Below are positions 1 through 7,416 of a DNA stretch of 64,000 nucleotides, piece by piece. The notes beneath the pieces were generated by a model that saw only the letters and a program-made list of their open reading frames with translations, was not told the origin of the DNA and searched no databases. The stretch is from the NCBI GenBank assembly GCA_963791635.1, contig CAWBTC010000017.1, forward strand, positions 806,001 through 870,000. Reading direction: 5' to 3'. The DNA comes from VFMC01 sp963791635 (lineage in GTDB: Bacteria > Actinomycetota > Acidimicrobiia > Acidimicrobiales > Ilumatobacteraceae). How positions within the stretch are numbered: position 1 is the first letter of the stretch; the number at the start of each line of letters is the position of its first letter. The position numbers and the translations under genes were made by a program.

Positions 1-108
1 GCCTGGGGTGGGGCTGGCGAGCGCCGGTGTGGCGACGAACATCGTCGTCGCGACCACCGGGCCGACCAGCGACCACAGGACGCGTCGGTGCCGTGTTGAA
101 CTGTGCAT
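1..108 (-). CDS. exported protein, N-terminal fragment (runs off the window edge)
   Basis: Only the first 36 codons are present. The complement ATG at 106-108 follows a GGAGG (complement of 113-117). The translation starts MHSSTRHRRVLWSL, a positively charged n-region. A hydrophobic stretch rich in V, A and T follows, and then an A-x-A-like end (TPALASP) typical of a Sec signal peptide with cleavage near residue 31. The mature protein lies outside the window, so no function can be assigned. The charge, hydrophobic core and good ribosome binding site make a real gene start likely. Confidence 0.6.
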   Translation of the reverse strand, partial: MHSSTRHRRVLWSLVGPVVATTMFVATPALASPTPG

Positions 109-411
109 GGATCCTCCAAGTTGTTGGCTTCCGTCGGAGAACCGGACGGCCGTGTCGGCGCGCACCATCACCAAATCTGGGCTTCCCGCATCGCTCGGAT
201 CGAACATCGAAGCTCTGTCGTCGCTCGTGCCCAATACGCCCGCCTGCTCGGACTGCTCGTCGAGTGTCCACGATCGAAAAGCCAGGTCAGTGCATGAATG
301 CGGCACCGGGACTGTCCGTTCCCCGCGTTCGATCGTCGACCCGTGCGAGGTCGAAGTCAATTCCCCTCTCTGTGACCTTCGGTACGTCCGGTCTGCAGCT
401 GGGAGCCGTTC

Positions 412-462
412 CGTTCTGGTCGCGCATCTCCGCGGTCTCGGAGACGATGCGCGACCAGAACG
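412..462. repeat. long perfect inverted repeat, dispersed palindrome copy 1
   Basis: CGTTCTGGTCGCGCATC at 412-428 is matched by its exact reverse complement at 446-462, giving 17-bp arms and a 17-bp loop. The left arm recurs base for base at 27804-27820, downstream of ilvC, so this is a repeated element rather than a chance hairpin. It lies 3' of the minus-strand amidase gene. A bidirectional terminator or a REP-like element would both fit. Confidence 0.75.
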
Positions 463-466
463 TGCT

Positions 467-508
467 CGGTCGTCGGTCGTCGGTCGTCGGTCGTCGGTCG
501 TCGGTCGT
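467..508. repeat. 7-bp tandem repeat, six copies
   Basis: The unit CGGTCGT is repeated six times without interruption at 467-508. It lies in non-coding sequence directly after palindrome copy 1. A run like this is prone to slippage and its copy number may vary between strains. Confidence 0.85.
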
Positions 509-532
509 CGTAGACGGCCACCTTCGAGGCTT

Positions 533-593
533 GTTCTGGTCGCATCTCGCGGTCCGCCGACGATGTGGACCAGAACGTGTCCGGTCGGCGGAC
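533..593. repeat. degenerate palindrome copy and nested inverted repeat
   Basis: GTTCTGGTCGCATC at 533-546 pairs imperfectly with GATGTGGACCAGAAC at 562-576, a decayed version of the palindrome at 412-462. A second inverted repeat overlaps it: GTCCGCCGAC at 552-561 with GTCGGCGGAC at 584-593. The two stems exclude each other. The structure lies 16 bp past the amidase stop codon and is a candidate terminator. Confidence 0.55.
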
Positions 594-608
594 GGAGGTC
601 GCGTTCAG

Positions 609-1871
609 TCAGAGCTCGCCGGCGACGATCAGGTCGATGGCGCGCAGGCAGGTGCGGTGGAAGGCATCGGCGGCCATGTGGAGGTGGCCTTCTGGCGTGT
701 CCTCTTCCTTGGTGTGGCTGAGGCCGTTCGTCGATGACGAGAAGATCATCACCGTCGGTACCTGCCGCGCCATCTCGCTCGCATCGTGCAGCGCACCACT
801 CGGCAGCTCCACATCGTGACCTTCCACCTCGTGCACCGACCTGCGAGCCGCATCGAGCAGCGCCGGGTGGAACGGCATCGGCGGGATGCGGAAGATGTGC
901 TCCCACTCGATCGAGCAGCCCTCGGCCTCGGCGGCTGCTGCGGCGGCGTCGTGCGCCTCGTCGAACATCGCCTGCAGCGATTCGGCCGAGATGTGGCGCA
1001 TGTCCATCGTGATCCGCGTCTCGCCGGCCACGGCGGTCACCACGCCTGGCCAGCACTGGACGTGGCCGACAGTGGTGACGCCCTCGTGGCGTTCGCCGAT
1101 CTCCGCGATCGCGAGCGCGAAGCGCGACGCTGCACGGAAGCTGTCGCGGCGCATCTCCATCGGCATCGTGCCGGCGTGGGCGGCCTGCCCCCGGAAGATC
1201 AGCCGTTCGCGCTCGATGCCCTTCGTGCCTGTGACGGTGCAGATGCCCTTGCCCATCGACTCCAGGATCGGTCCCTGCTCGATGTGCACCTCGACGTACG
1301 CCTTCACCTCGGTCATTCGCGTGCGGGCGCCATCGAGGTTGTCGATGTCGACCCCGTGCTGGGCGAGGATCTCGGGCAGCTCGGCGCCTTCTTTGTCGGT
1401 GAGGCCGCGCAGCACCTCGACGTCGAGCGTGCCCACACATGCCGCCGAGCCGAACAGGCTGCGACTGAACCGGGCGCCCTCCTCGTCGGCCCAATCGACG
1501 AGCGCCACCGTCACCGGCGGCGTGCCCTCAGTGGCGAGGGAGCGGAGCAGTTCGAGCCCGGACATCACGCCCAGCGCACCGTCGAGCCAGCCACCCTTGG
1601 GAACGCTGTCGAGGTGCGAACCGACCACGAGCGTCTCGGGGCGCTCGCCGCGCAGCACGGCCCAGAGGTTGCCTGCCTCGTCCTCGTCGACCTCCACGGG
1701 CAGACCGGTGAGCGACTCGCGCAGCAACGCCCGCGCCTCGAGCCACTCAGGCGTCCACGCCAACCGCCTGCTGCCCTCCGGGCCACCGGTGCGGTCGGCG
1801 AGCCTGCGCAGGTCGGCGACGACCCGAGCGGGCGAGTAGGCGGGAGTGTGGGCGGTGACGGGAGCGCTCAT
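609..1871 (-). CDS. Zn-dependent N-carbamoyl amino acid amidase / allantoate amidohydrolase family (M20)
   Basis: A 420-aa cytosolic metallohydrolase of the M20 peptidase-like family that hydrolyses N-carbamoyl groups (N-carbamoyl-L-amino acids, allantoate or ureidoglycolate-type substrates). Expected metal ligands are visible: H86 in GSHLDS, D97 in WLDGALGV, the E130-E131 pair in DEEGARF, H196 in HIEQG, and the late His in SHTKEED near residue 387. The dimerisation lid domain covers about 210-330. Length is normal for the family. No hydantoinase or purine-degradation gene is adjacent, so the exact substrate is open. A TACGGT box 8 nt before the ATG suggests its own leaderless promoter. Confidence 0.85.
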   Translation of the reverse strand: MSAPVTAHTPAYSPARVVADLRRLADRTGGPEGSRRLAWTPEWLEARALLRESLTGLPVEVDEDEAGNLWAVLRGERPETLVVGSHLDSVPKGGWLDGALGVMSGLELLRSLATEGTPPVTVALVDWADEEGARFSRSLFGSAACVGTLDVEVLRGLTDKEGAELPEILAQHGVDIDNLDGARTRMTEVKAYVEVHIEQGPILESMGKGICTVTGTKGIERERLIFRGQAAHAGTMPMEMRRDSFRAASRFALAIAEIGERHEGVTTVGHVQCWPGVVTAVAGETRITMDMRHISAESLQAMFDEAHDAAAAAAEAEGCSIEWEHIFRIPPMPFHPALLDAARRSVHEVEGHDVELPSGALHDASEMARQVPTVMIFSSSTNGLSHTKEEDTPEGHLHMAADAFHRTCLRAIDLIVAGEL

Positions 1872-1879
1872 GCGTCGAA

Positions 1880-1885
1880 ACCGTA
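1880..1885 (-). promoter_or_regulatory. -10 box of a leaderless promoter for the amidase gene
   Basis: TACGGT (complement) fits the actinobacterial -10 pattern TAnnnT and ends 8 nt before the ATG, so transcription should start at or within a base or two of the start codon. No Shine-Dalgarno sequence is present. Confidence 0.5.
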
Positions 1886-1941
1886 GTTGCGCCGTACGAC
1901 GCGCGCTCCGGCCGCCGCGAGCGTGGGCGTTGTCGTGCGGT

Positions 1942-2712
1942 TCAGGCGAGCAGCTGTTGCAGCTTGAAGCCGACGCCGGTGGGATCGGTCAGGTGGGCGA
2001 TGCGCCCGTACGGGGTGTTCTCCGCCGGAAGAACGAGCGTGGCACCCAGCTCCACGGCCTGAGCGATGGATGCGTCGGCATCGGCGACGTTGAAGTAGAT
2101 CGACCACTGCGCGGGTACCTCGCCGCCCCACACCGAGGCGTCCATGATGCCGGCCTGCTGGTCGTCGCCGCTCAACAGCGTGGTGTACCTGAACTCGGGT
2201 GTATCGCTCATCGTGTGCGTGTCCCAGCCGAAGACCTCCCGGTAGAAGGCCACCGTCGCGAGGTAGTCCTGGGTGTGGAGCTCGAACCAGGCAGGTGCGC
2301 CGGGCTCTGCGAGGATGCCGCAGCCACCATGCGTGCCCGGCTGCCAGGCCCCGATCGTGGCACCGCCGACGTCGCCGAACACGGCCATCGTGCCCAGGTC
2401 GCCCACCGGCATCGGGGGCACGAACACGGTGCCGCCGTGGGCGGCCACGGCCGCGGCGGTGCGCGCCGCGTCGTCGGTCTGCAGGTACACCGACCACATG
2501 TCGGGTGCCCCCGAACCGTCGTTGCCCATGCAGCCTGCGATCAGATGGCCGTCCTTCGTGAAATTGCGGTAGCCGCCGAACTCCTCGCTGCGCGAGCGGT
2601 CGACCTCCCAGCCGAACAGTGCGCCGTAGAAGGCCTCGGTGCGGGCCACGTCGGACGAGAAGATGTCGATCCAGATCGGGGCGCCGGTGGGGACGTGGGT
2701 GCGAACGGTCAT
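1942..2712 (-). CDS. two-domain VOC (glyoxalase/bleomycin-resistance fold) protein
   Basis: 256 aa made of two consecutive VOC domains, about residues 1-125 and 130-256. Each opens with the usual pattern of a predicted substrate-facing strand and then 'AFYGALFGW' or 'AFYREVFGW'. Proteins of this type in actinobacteria (CFP-30-like) are metal-dependent lyases, dioxygenases or resistance proteins. The ligand pattern here does not identify the reaction. The start is supported by GAGGAG 6-7 nt upstream. It is followed by the amidase gene after 70 bp, which seems to have its own promoter. Confidence 0.8.
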   Translation of the reverse strand: MTVRTHVPTGAPIWIDIFSSDVARTEAFYGALFGWEVDRSRSEEFGGYRNFTKDGHLIAGCMGNDGSGAPDMWSVYLQTDDAARTAAAVAAHGGTVFVPPMPVGDLGTMAVFGDVGGATIGAWQPGTHGGCGILAEPGAPAWFELHTQDYLATVAFYREVFGWDTHTMSDTPEFRYTTLLSGDDQQAGIMDASVWGGEVPAQWSIYFNVADADASIAQAVELGATLVLPAENTPYGRIAHLTDPTGVGFKLQQLLA

Positions 2713-2773
2713 GGTGTGCTCCTCGAGGGGTAGGTCGGAGGTGTGTCGTACTGACTGACCGGCAAGCGGACGC

Positions 2774-3682
2774 CTACCGGTAGCTGTTCCGACGATATGA
2801 CGGATGGGAACTCATCGGCGCGCTCGTCAGTTGGAACAGCGTCGAATCGCTGCGGGTCAGCCGTCGTAGAAGTACGGGTCGTGGAGGCCCGACGAGCTCG
2901 CGTCGGCGGGGCGTGTCGGCCCAGGCGATCGCCTCGGGCGACAGGTGGTTCACCTCGTCGGTGGTGCGGATGCGCTGAGCGATGTCGCGCCGCCCGTAGT
3001 GCACCTGCAGGAACAGCCGGCCGCTGCCGCCGCTCGCCGGGGTGCCGCGATGCCAGGCATCGCTGACGAACAGCGCCACGTCGCCGGCGTCGCCTTCGAG
3101 GAGCACCGGCCGCCGCCCGTCGTAGGTGAGGTCGGGGTCGTGGAGTCGATCGGTCGGGGCGAGACGACCCGACCGATGGCTGCCTGGCACCACGGCCGTG
3201 GGACCATCGGCCCGGCGACACGCTCGCAGCAGCAGGTGCGCGCCGATCGCGAACACCGGGTATGGGATGCGGTCGTCCCAGGGCACGTCGGCGGGACGCG
3301 GCACGTGCGGACCGGCATCGCAGTGCCACGGACCGCCGGCGAAGCCGGGCGGGTTGTGCCACAGCGTGTTTGCGATGACGTGGCAGTCGTCGCCGAGCAG
3401 CGGCTCGATCGCAGCGAGGATGTGGGGGTGGGCGATCGCCCGATGCGCTGGCTCGGATCGGTTGAGCATCGCGTAGCGGAACTCGTCGCGATCGGCACGG
3501 CCGCGCTCGGGCGGGCATTCGCGGAACACGCGGTCGGCTTCGTCGCTCAGCTCGGCGATCTCGTGAGCCGACAGCACGCCGCTCAGCACCGTGAAGCCAT
3601 CTCGTTCCAGTTCGATCGATGCGACGGGAGCGTCGTGGCTCGCCTGCACCAGTGCCAGGTTCTTGCCCACACGTCGGATCAT
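2774..3682 (-). CDS. phytanoyl-CoA dioxygenase (PhyH) family oxygenase
   Basis: 302 aa, predicted Fe(II)/2-oxoglutarate-dependent oxygenase of the PhyH family with a double-stranded beta-helix. The facial triad is visible as H120-x-D122 (in PWHCDAG) and H211 (in AWHRGTP). R222 in the following strand is the likely 2-oxoglutarate anchor. Family members hydroxylate lipids, compatible solutes (ectoine) or natural products, and nothing here fixes the substrate. The start lies 6 nt after a TAGCAT -10 box, so it is probably leaderless. It is divergent from the Eis-like acetyltransferase gene. Confidence 0.82.
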   Translation of the reverse strand: MIRRVGKNLALVQASHDAPVASIELERDGFTVLSGVLSAHEIAELSDEADRVFRECPPERGRADRDEFRYAMLNRSEPAHRAIAHPHILAAIEPLLGDDCHVIANTLWHNPPGFAGGPWHCDAGPHVPRPADVPWDDRIPYPVFAIGAHLLLRACRRADGPTAVVPGSHRSGRLAPTDRLHDPDLTYDGRRPVLLEGDAGDVALFVSDAWHRGTPASGGSGRLFLQVHYGRRDIAQRIRTTDEVNHLSPEAIAWADTPRRRELVGPPRPVLLRRLTRSDSTLFQLTSAPMSSHPSYRRNSYR

Positions 3683-3688
3683 GCTCCG

Positions 3689-3694
3689 ATGCTA
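3689..3694 (-). promoter_or_regulatory. -10 box of a leaderless promoter for the PhyH gene
   Basis: TAGCAT (complement) ends exactly 6 nt before the ATG at 3682. The spacing and the lack of a ribosome binding site point to a leaderless transcript. Confidence 0.55.
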
Positions 3695-3757
3695 GATCCG
3701 ACGATCGGAGCACAATCTGACGCGGTGCATCATCGACGGCCTGCGATGCTGGAGCGC

Positions 3758-4949
3758 ATGGCGATCGAGTACCGCACCCCCACCGATGCCGAGTGGCCCG
3801 AGATGGTGCGCGCCGATGCGCGTGGGTTCGGGTGGGTGCCGACGCAGCAGCATCTCGATGAGCGCCGTCCGCTCATCGATCTCGAGCGATTTCGCATTGC
3901 GGTCGACCAGGGCCGGATCATCGGCATCGTCGGTGCGTTCGCGTTCGACGTCACGTTGCCGGGAGGCAGCACCGTTCCCGCTGCGGGCGTCAGCTGGGTC
4001 GCGGTCACCGCGACACATCGCCGTCGTGGGGTGCTCACCGAGCTGATCGCGTCTGGTGCACGCCGATGCCACCGATCGGGGCGACCCGGTCGCGATGCTG
4101 TTCGCCAGCGAGGGTGGGATCTACGGACGGTTCGGGTACGGCATCGCCTCGACGATGCGGTTCGTCGACATCGATCGTCGGTCGGCACACCTCCGATCGG
4201 GCCTGCCGGTCGATCCCGACGCAGTGCGCTACGTCGAGGGTGACGATGCCCGCGATCACCTGGCCGCCGTGTGGGACCGCTTCCGGCGAACGCGTGCCGG
4301 GGAGATCTCGCGTGACGCGGTCTGGCACGACACCGTGCACGTCGAGCGCGAGCGCCCGTCCGAAGGCTTCAGTGCGACCCACCACCTCGCCCACCGCGAC
4401 GGCTATGCGGCCTATCGCATCAAGGAGCAGTGGACCGGCCGCCCGGAGAACACGATGGACATCGTCGAGTTCGTGCCCGCGACCCCGCAGGCGCACCTCG
4501 ACCTGTGGCACGTCCTGCTCGGCGTCGATCTCGTTGCGTCGATGAGGGTGAAGAACCTCCCTTCGGACGACGCCCTGCCGTACCTGCTCAGCGACGTGCG
4601 ACCGTTCGGGACGACCGTGATGAAAGACGGGTTCTGGGCGAACGTTCTCGACCCGTCGGTCACCTTCGGTGCGCGCACCTATGGCACCGTCGACCGGTTG
4701 GTGGTCGAGGCCGACGGGGTGCGCTGGGCGATCGAGTCGGACAGCGAGGTTGCCTCGTGCCGACGTGTGCGCACGAAGCCCGACCTCGTGACCGACGGTG
4801 CATCGCTCGGTGCACTGCTGTTCGGCGGCGTGCGGCCCTCGGTGCTGGCACGCGGTCGGCGTCTCACGGCGCGGGCCGACGACGTGTTGCGGCGCGCCGA
4901 TGCGTTCTTCGTGGTCGGACCAGCGCCACACTGCTCCACGTGGTTCTGA
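3758..4949 (+). CDS. Eis-like GNAT N-acetyltransferase (one frameshift)
   Basis: About 396 aa once the frame is restored. The N-terminal GNAT domain contains the acetyl-CoA loop (TATHRRRGVLTELI). A second GNAT-like region and a C-terminal SCP2-type domain complete the Eis / DUF4081 architecture. Family members acetylate aminoglycosides or protein lysines, and the native substrate here is unknown. The ATG at 3758 follows GGAG at 3751-3754. The frame breaks at about 4050-4058, where an extra base separates TELI from VHADATDRG. Both halves align head to tail with one family, so a sequencing error is more likely than decay. Confidence 0.78.
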
Positions 4950-4993
4950 GCGCGCCAGATCAACAGTCCGACGGAGTGCCCGATGGGCATCCG

Positions 4994-6221
4994 ATGCGAA
5001 CGTTGCGAGGCTCGCCGTCGCTCGCGCCGTTCCGGTCACGCGACTTCTCGATCATGTGGGTCGGCGCGCTGGTGTCGAACATCGGCACCTGGATGGAGAC
5101 CGTCGCCCTCGGGTACTACGTGGCCGACACCACCGGCAAGGCGTCGTGGTCAGCCGTCGTGAGTGCCGCCGGATTCATCCCGGGTGCGATCGTCGGCCCG
5201 GTCGGATCGGCGATGGCCGACCGTCTGAGGCGCCGTCGAGTGCTGATCGTCACCAACACGATCGCCGCCCTGTTCGCCGTCGTGCTCGCCGTGTGGGTCG
5301 GCAGCGGCGACGCGACACCCATCGGTCTCGCCATCATCGGGTTCTTCGCAGGCGCAGTGGTGATGTTCGGGTTCCCGTCGTTCCAGGTGTCGTTGCCCGA
5401 CCTCGTGCCACGTGAGCACCTCACCGCTGCCGTCGGGTTGTCGAATGCGCAGTGGAACCTCGGCCGGATCATCGGACCGGCGTTCGCCGCGCTTGCGATT
5501 GCGATCGGTGGGATCGAGACGGCGTTGTGGTGCAACGCAGTCAGCTTCTTCGCAGTGATCGTGGCCGTGGGGATGGTGAGTCTGCCGAGTGGCAAGGGGG
5601 AGCGACGCCCGGTGTTCGCTGCGCTGGGCGACGGGGTTCGCTTTGCCGCGCTCGAACCCGGCGATGCGCCGGATGCTGGTGGTGATGGTCGCCGTGATCG
5701 CGATCGCGTCTCCGTTCATCGCCTTCGTCTCGCAGATCGCGACGAACGTGTTCGACGGCGACGAGACCGCGACATCGGTGTTGGTCACGTGCCAAGGCGT
5801 CGGTGCGGTCACCGCCGCGTTCACCCTCGGGGCGATGACGAAGCGATGGGGAAGTTGGCGCGTGATGGCGGGCGCGTCCGCGGCGCTGTGCCTTGCGCTC
5901 GTCGCATACGGGCTGGCGCCCGTGTTCTGGACTGCAGCGATGGCGCTCGTGGTGGTGGGTCTTGCGTACGGTTACGCGTTCACCTCCTTCGCCGGCATCG
6001 CCCAGCACGAGGCACCCGACGAGATGCGCGGTCGGGTGCTGGCGGTGAACACGTTCGTGCTCGGCATCTTCTTCCCCGTCGGCACCCTCGTGCAGGGGGC
6101 GATCGCCGACGCCACCTCCCTGCGCGCGGTGACCGCCGGATCTGGTGTCGTGCTGGCGGTGCTGCTGATGATCGTTCGGCTGCGCTCGAAACGGGTGGTG
6201 TCGTGGTCCGCAAGGAGCTGA
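4994..6221 (+). CDS. MFS exporter, EntS/MFS_3-like (one frameshift)
   Basis: About 408 aa with 10-12 hydrophobic helices. It opens with the family hallmark 'FSIMWVGALVSNIGTWMETVALGY' region of helix 1, followed by the charged cytoplasmic loop DRLRRRR between helices 2 and 3. Members export siderophores, drugs or metabolites. The first frame runs to about 5650 (VRFAA) and continues in the next frame at NPAMRRMLVVMV, so one base is wrong near 5650. The start could also be the GTG at 4976, and ATG 4994 is preferred. It lies 44 bp after the acetyltransferase and may be cotranscribed with it. Confidence 0.78.
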
Positions 6222-6242
6222 CCGAGGTTGGTGATGGGTTGG

Positions 6243-7304
6243 TCAGGGGTGGACGATGGTGCCGGGGTCGCAGTTGCTGCCACACACTGCGACCACCACG
6301 CGTTCGCCTCGCTCGGGCACGTAGGCGCCGCACCGCAACGCCGCCAGCGCCGTCGCCCCGCCCGGCTCCGCGATCAGCCGAAGCTCGTCCCACAGCACCC
6401 GCTGCGCAGCGCGGATGTCGTCGTCGGTGACCAGCACTGCCTGGTGGACGAAGTGGCGCACGACCGACCAGGCCACCGACCCGAGGCGACGCGCTCCCAG
6501 CGAATCGCTGGCCACGCCGCTCACCTGCACGTCTTGGAGCTCGCCTGCCTCGAGCGCGGTGTGGAGGCACTGGCTGGTGACCGGTTCGACGCTCACGACC
6601 TTGCGCGTCTCGCGCACCCAGGCGGCCTGTCCGGCGGTGAAGCCGCCGCCACCGGTGGCGACCAACAGCGTGTCGTAGCTGTCGAGTTGGTCGCCCAGCT
6701 CTGCGGCCATCGTGCCCTGACCGGCGACGACGTCGATGTCTTCGTAGGGATGCACGAGCAATGCGCCGGTCTCGAACTGGTGCGCGTTCGCCGCCGCCTG
6801 TGCGTCGTCGTACAGCCCATCGATCACGTGCACGGTGGCGCCGAAGGATTCGATCCGCTCACGCTTCATCATCGGGCTCGTCGCCGGCACGAAGATCTCG
6901 GCCCGGTACCCGAGGCGACGGGCGGCGAAGGCGACGGCGGCGCCGTGGTTGCCGCCCGACGCAGCCACCAGTCCGGCAGCGGGCACCCCGGTTCCGGCGG
7001 CAGCGACCAGGATCTTGTTGAACGCGCCTCGAGCTTTGAACGACCCCGTGTACTGCAACAGTTCGAGCTTCAACGCGACACCGTGGGTGAGGCCGAGCTC
7101 GCCTGGCCGCGTCGAGATGATCGGCGTGCGACGCACGAACGGCGACACCCGGGCGCGGGCGGCCGCGATCATGTCGGGGGTGACGAGCGGCTCCGGCAGT
7201 TGCCCGGCCGCCGTGTCGTCGGACGCTGTGTTTTCGGACGGCGTGTCGTCGGACGCCGTGTCGTCGGACGCCGTGTCGTCGGACGTCGTGTCTGAGGGGT
7301 CCAC
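6243..7304 (-). CDS. threonine/serine dehydratase-like PLP enzyme
   Basis: A fold-type II PLP enzyme. The PLP lysine is in YTGSFKARGAFNKI, the phosphate-binding loop is VATGGGGFTAG, and S/GGNH occurs in AASGGNHGAAV. There is no C-terminal ACT domain, so it resembles catabolic or serine-type dehydratases rather than feedback-controlled IlvA. The start is uncertain: the GTG at 7304 would include a Ser-Asp-Asp-Thr-Ala repeat encoded by the 15-bp tandem repeat, while the ATG at about 7173 gives the usual 310 aa. It is divergent from ilvD, but a role in isoleucine synthesis is not shown. Confidence 0.78.
   Translation of the reverse strand: MDPSDTTSDDTASDDTASDDTPSENTASDDTAAGQLPEPLVTPDMIAAARARVSPFVRRTPIISTRPGELGLTHGVALKLELLQYTGSFKARGAFNKILVAAAGTGVPAAGLVAASGGNHGAAVAFAARRLGYRAEIFVPATSPMMKRERIESFGATVHVIDGLYDDAQAAANAHQFETGALLVHPYEDIDVVAGQGTMAAELGDQLDSYDTLLVATGGGGFTAGQAAWVRETRKVVSVEPVTSQCLHTALEAGELQDVQVSGVASDSLGARRLGSVAWSVVRHFVHQAVLVTDDDIRAAQRVLWDELRLIAEPGGATALAALRCGAYVPERGERVVVAVCGSNCDPGTIVHP
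7215..7289 (-). repeat. 15-bp tandem repeat, five copies, at the dehydratase 5' end
   Basis: Five units of GTCGTCGGACGCCGT with small changes. In the dehydratase frame they encode repeats of S-D-D-T-A just before the conserved fold. If the gene starts at GTG 7304 this is a variable disordered N-terminus. If it starts at the internal ATG, the repeat is untranslated leader. Confidence 0.85.
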
Positions 7305-7404
7305 GCCGGCGACACTACTGCTGGCCGCCGACCCGCCCCGGTCTCCCCGGCTGTGAGCGATCCCGCACCACCCGATCCCCTCGGGTGAGCCGAGGGCGGC
7401 GAGG

Positions 7405-7410
7405 TAGCGT
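7405..7410 (+). promoter_or_regulatory. -10 box of a leaderless promoter for ilvD
   Basis: TAGCGT ends 6 nt before the ilvD ATG at 7417. There is no Shine-Dalgarno sequence in the remaining 6 nt, so a leaderless transcript is likely. Confidence 0.55.
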
Positions 7411-7416
7411 GACGCC

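Larger units (their letters stand above)
109..608. other. 500-bp non-coding stretch with hairpins and a microsatellite
   Basis: No reading frame here has a convincing protein. The left part is the 5' region of the exported-protein gene on the minus strand. The right part, downstream of the amidase stop codon, holds two palindromes built on the same GTTCTGGTCGC arm (412-462 and 533-576) and a 7-bp tandem repeat between them. The hairpins probably end transcription of the minus-strand amidase, although no T-run follows. Confidence 0.5.

Noticed and set aside
467..508. Possible CRISPR array
   Set aside because: Units are 7 bp with no spacers. It is a simple microsatellite.
4430..6430. A 666-codon open frame spanning the acetyltransferase end and the MFS gene
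   Set aside because: Its ends translate to Arg/Pro-rich nonsense. Only the middle is the MFS protein, whose frame changes at about 5650. It is a high-GC artefact.
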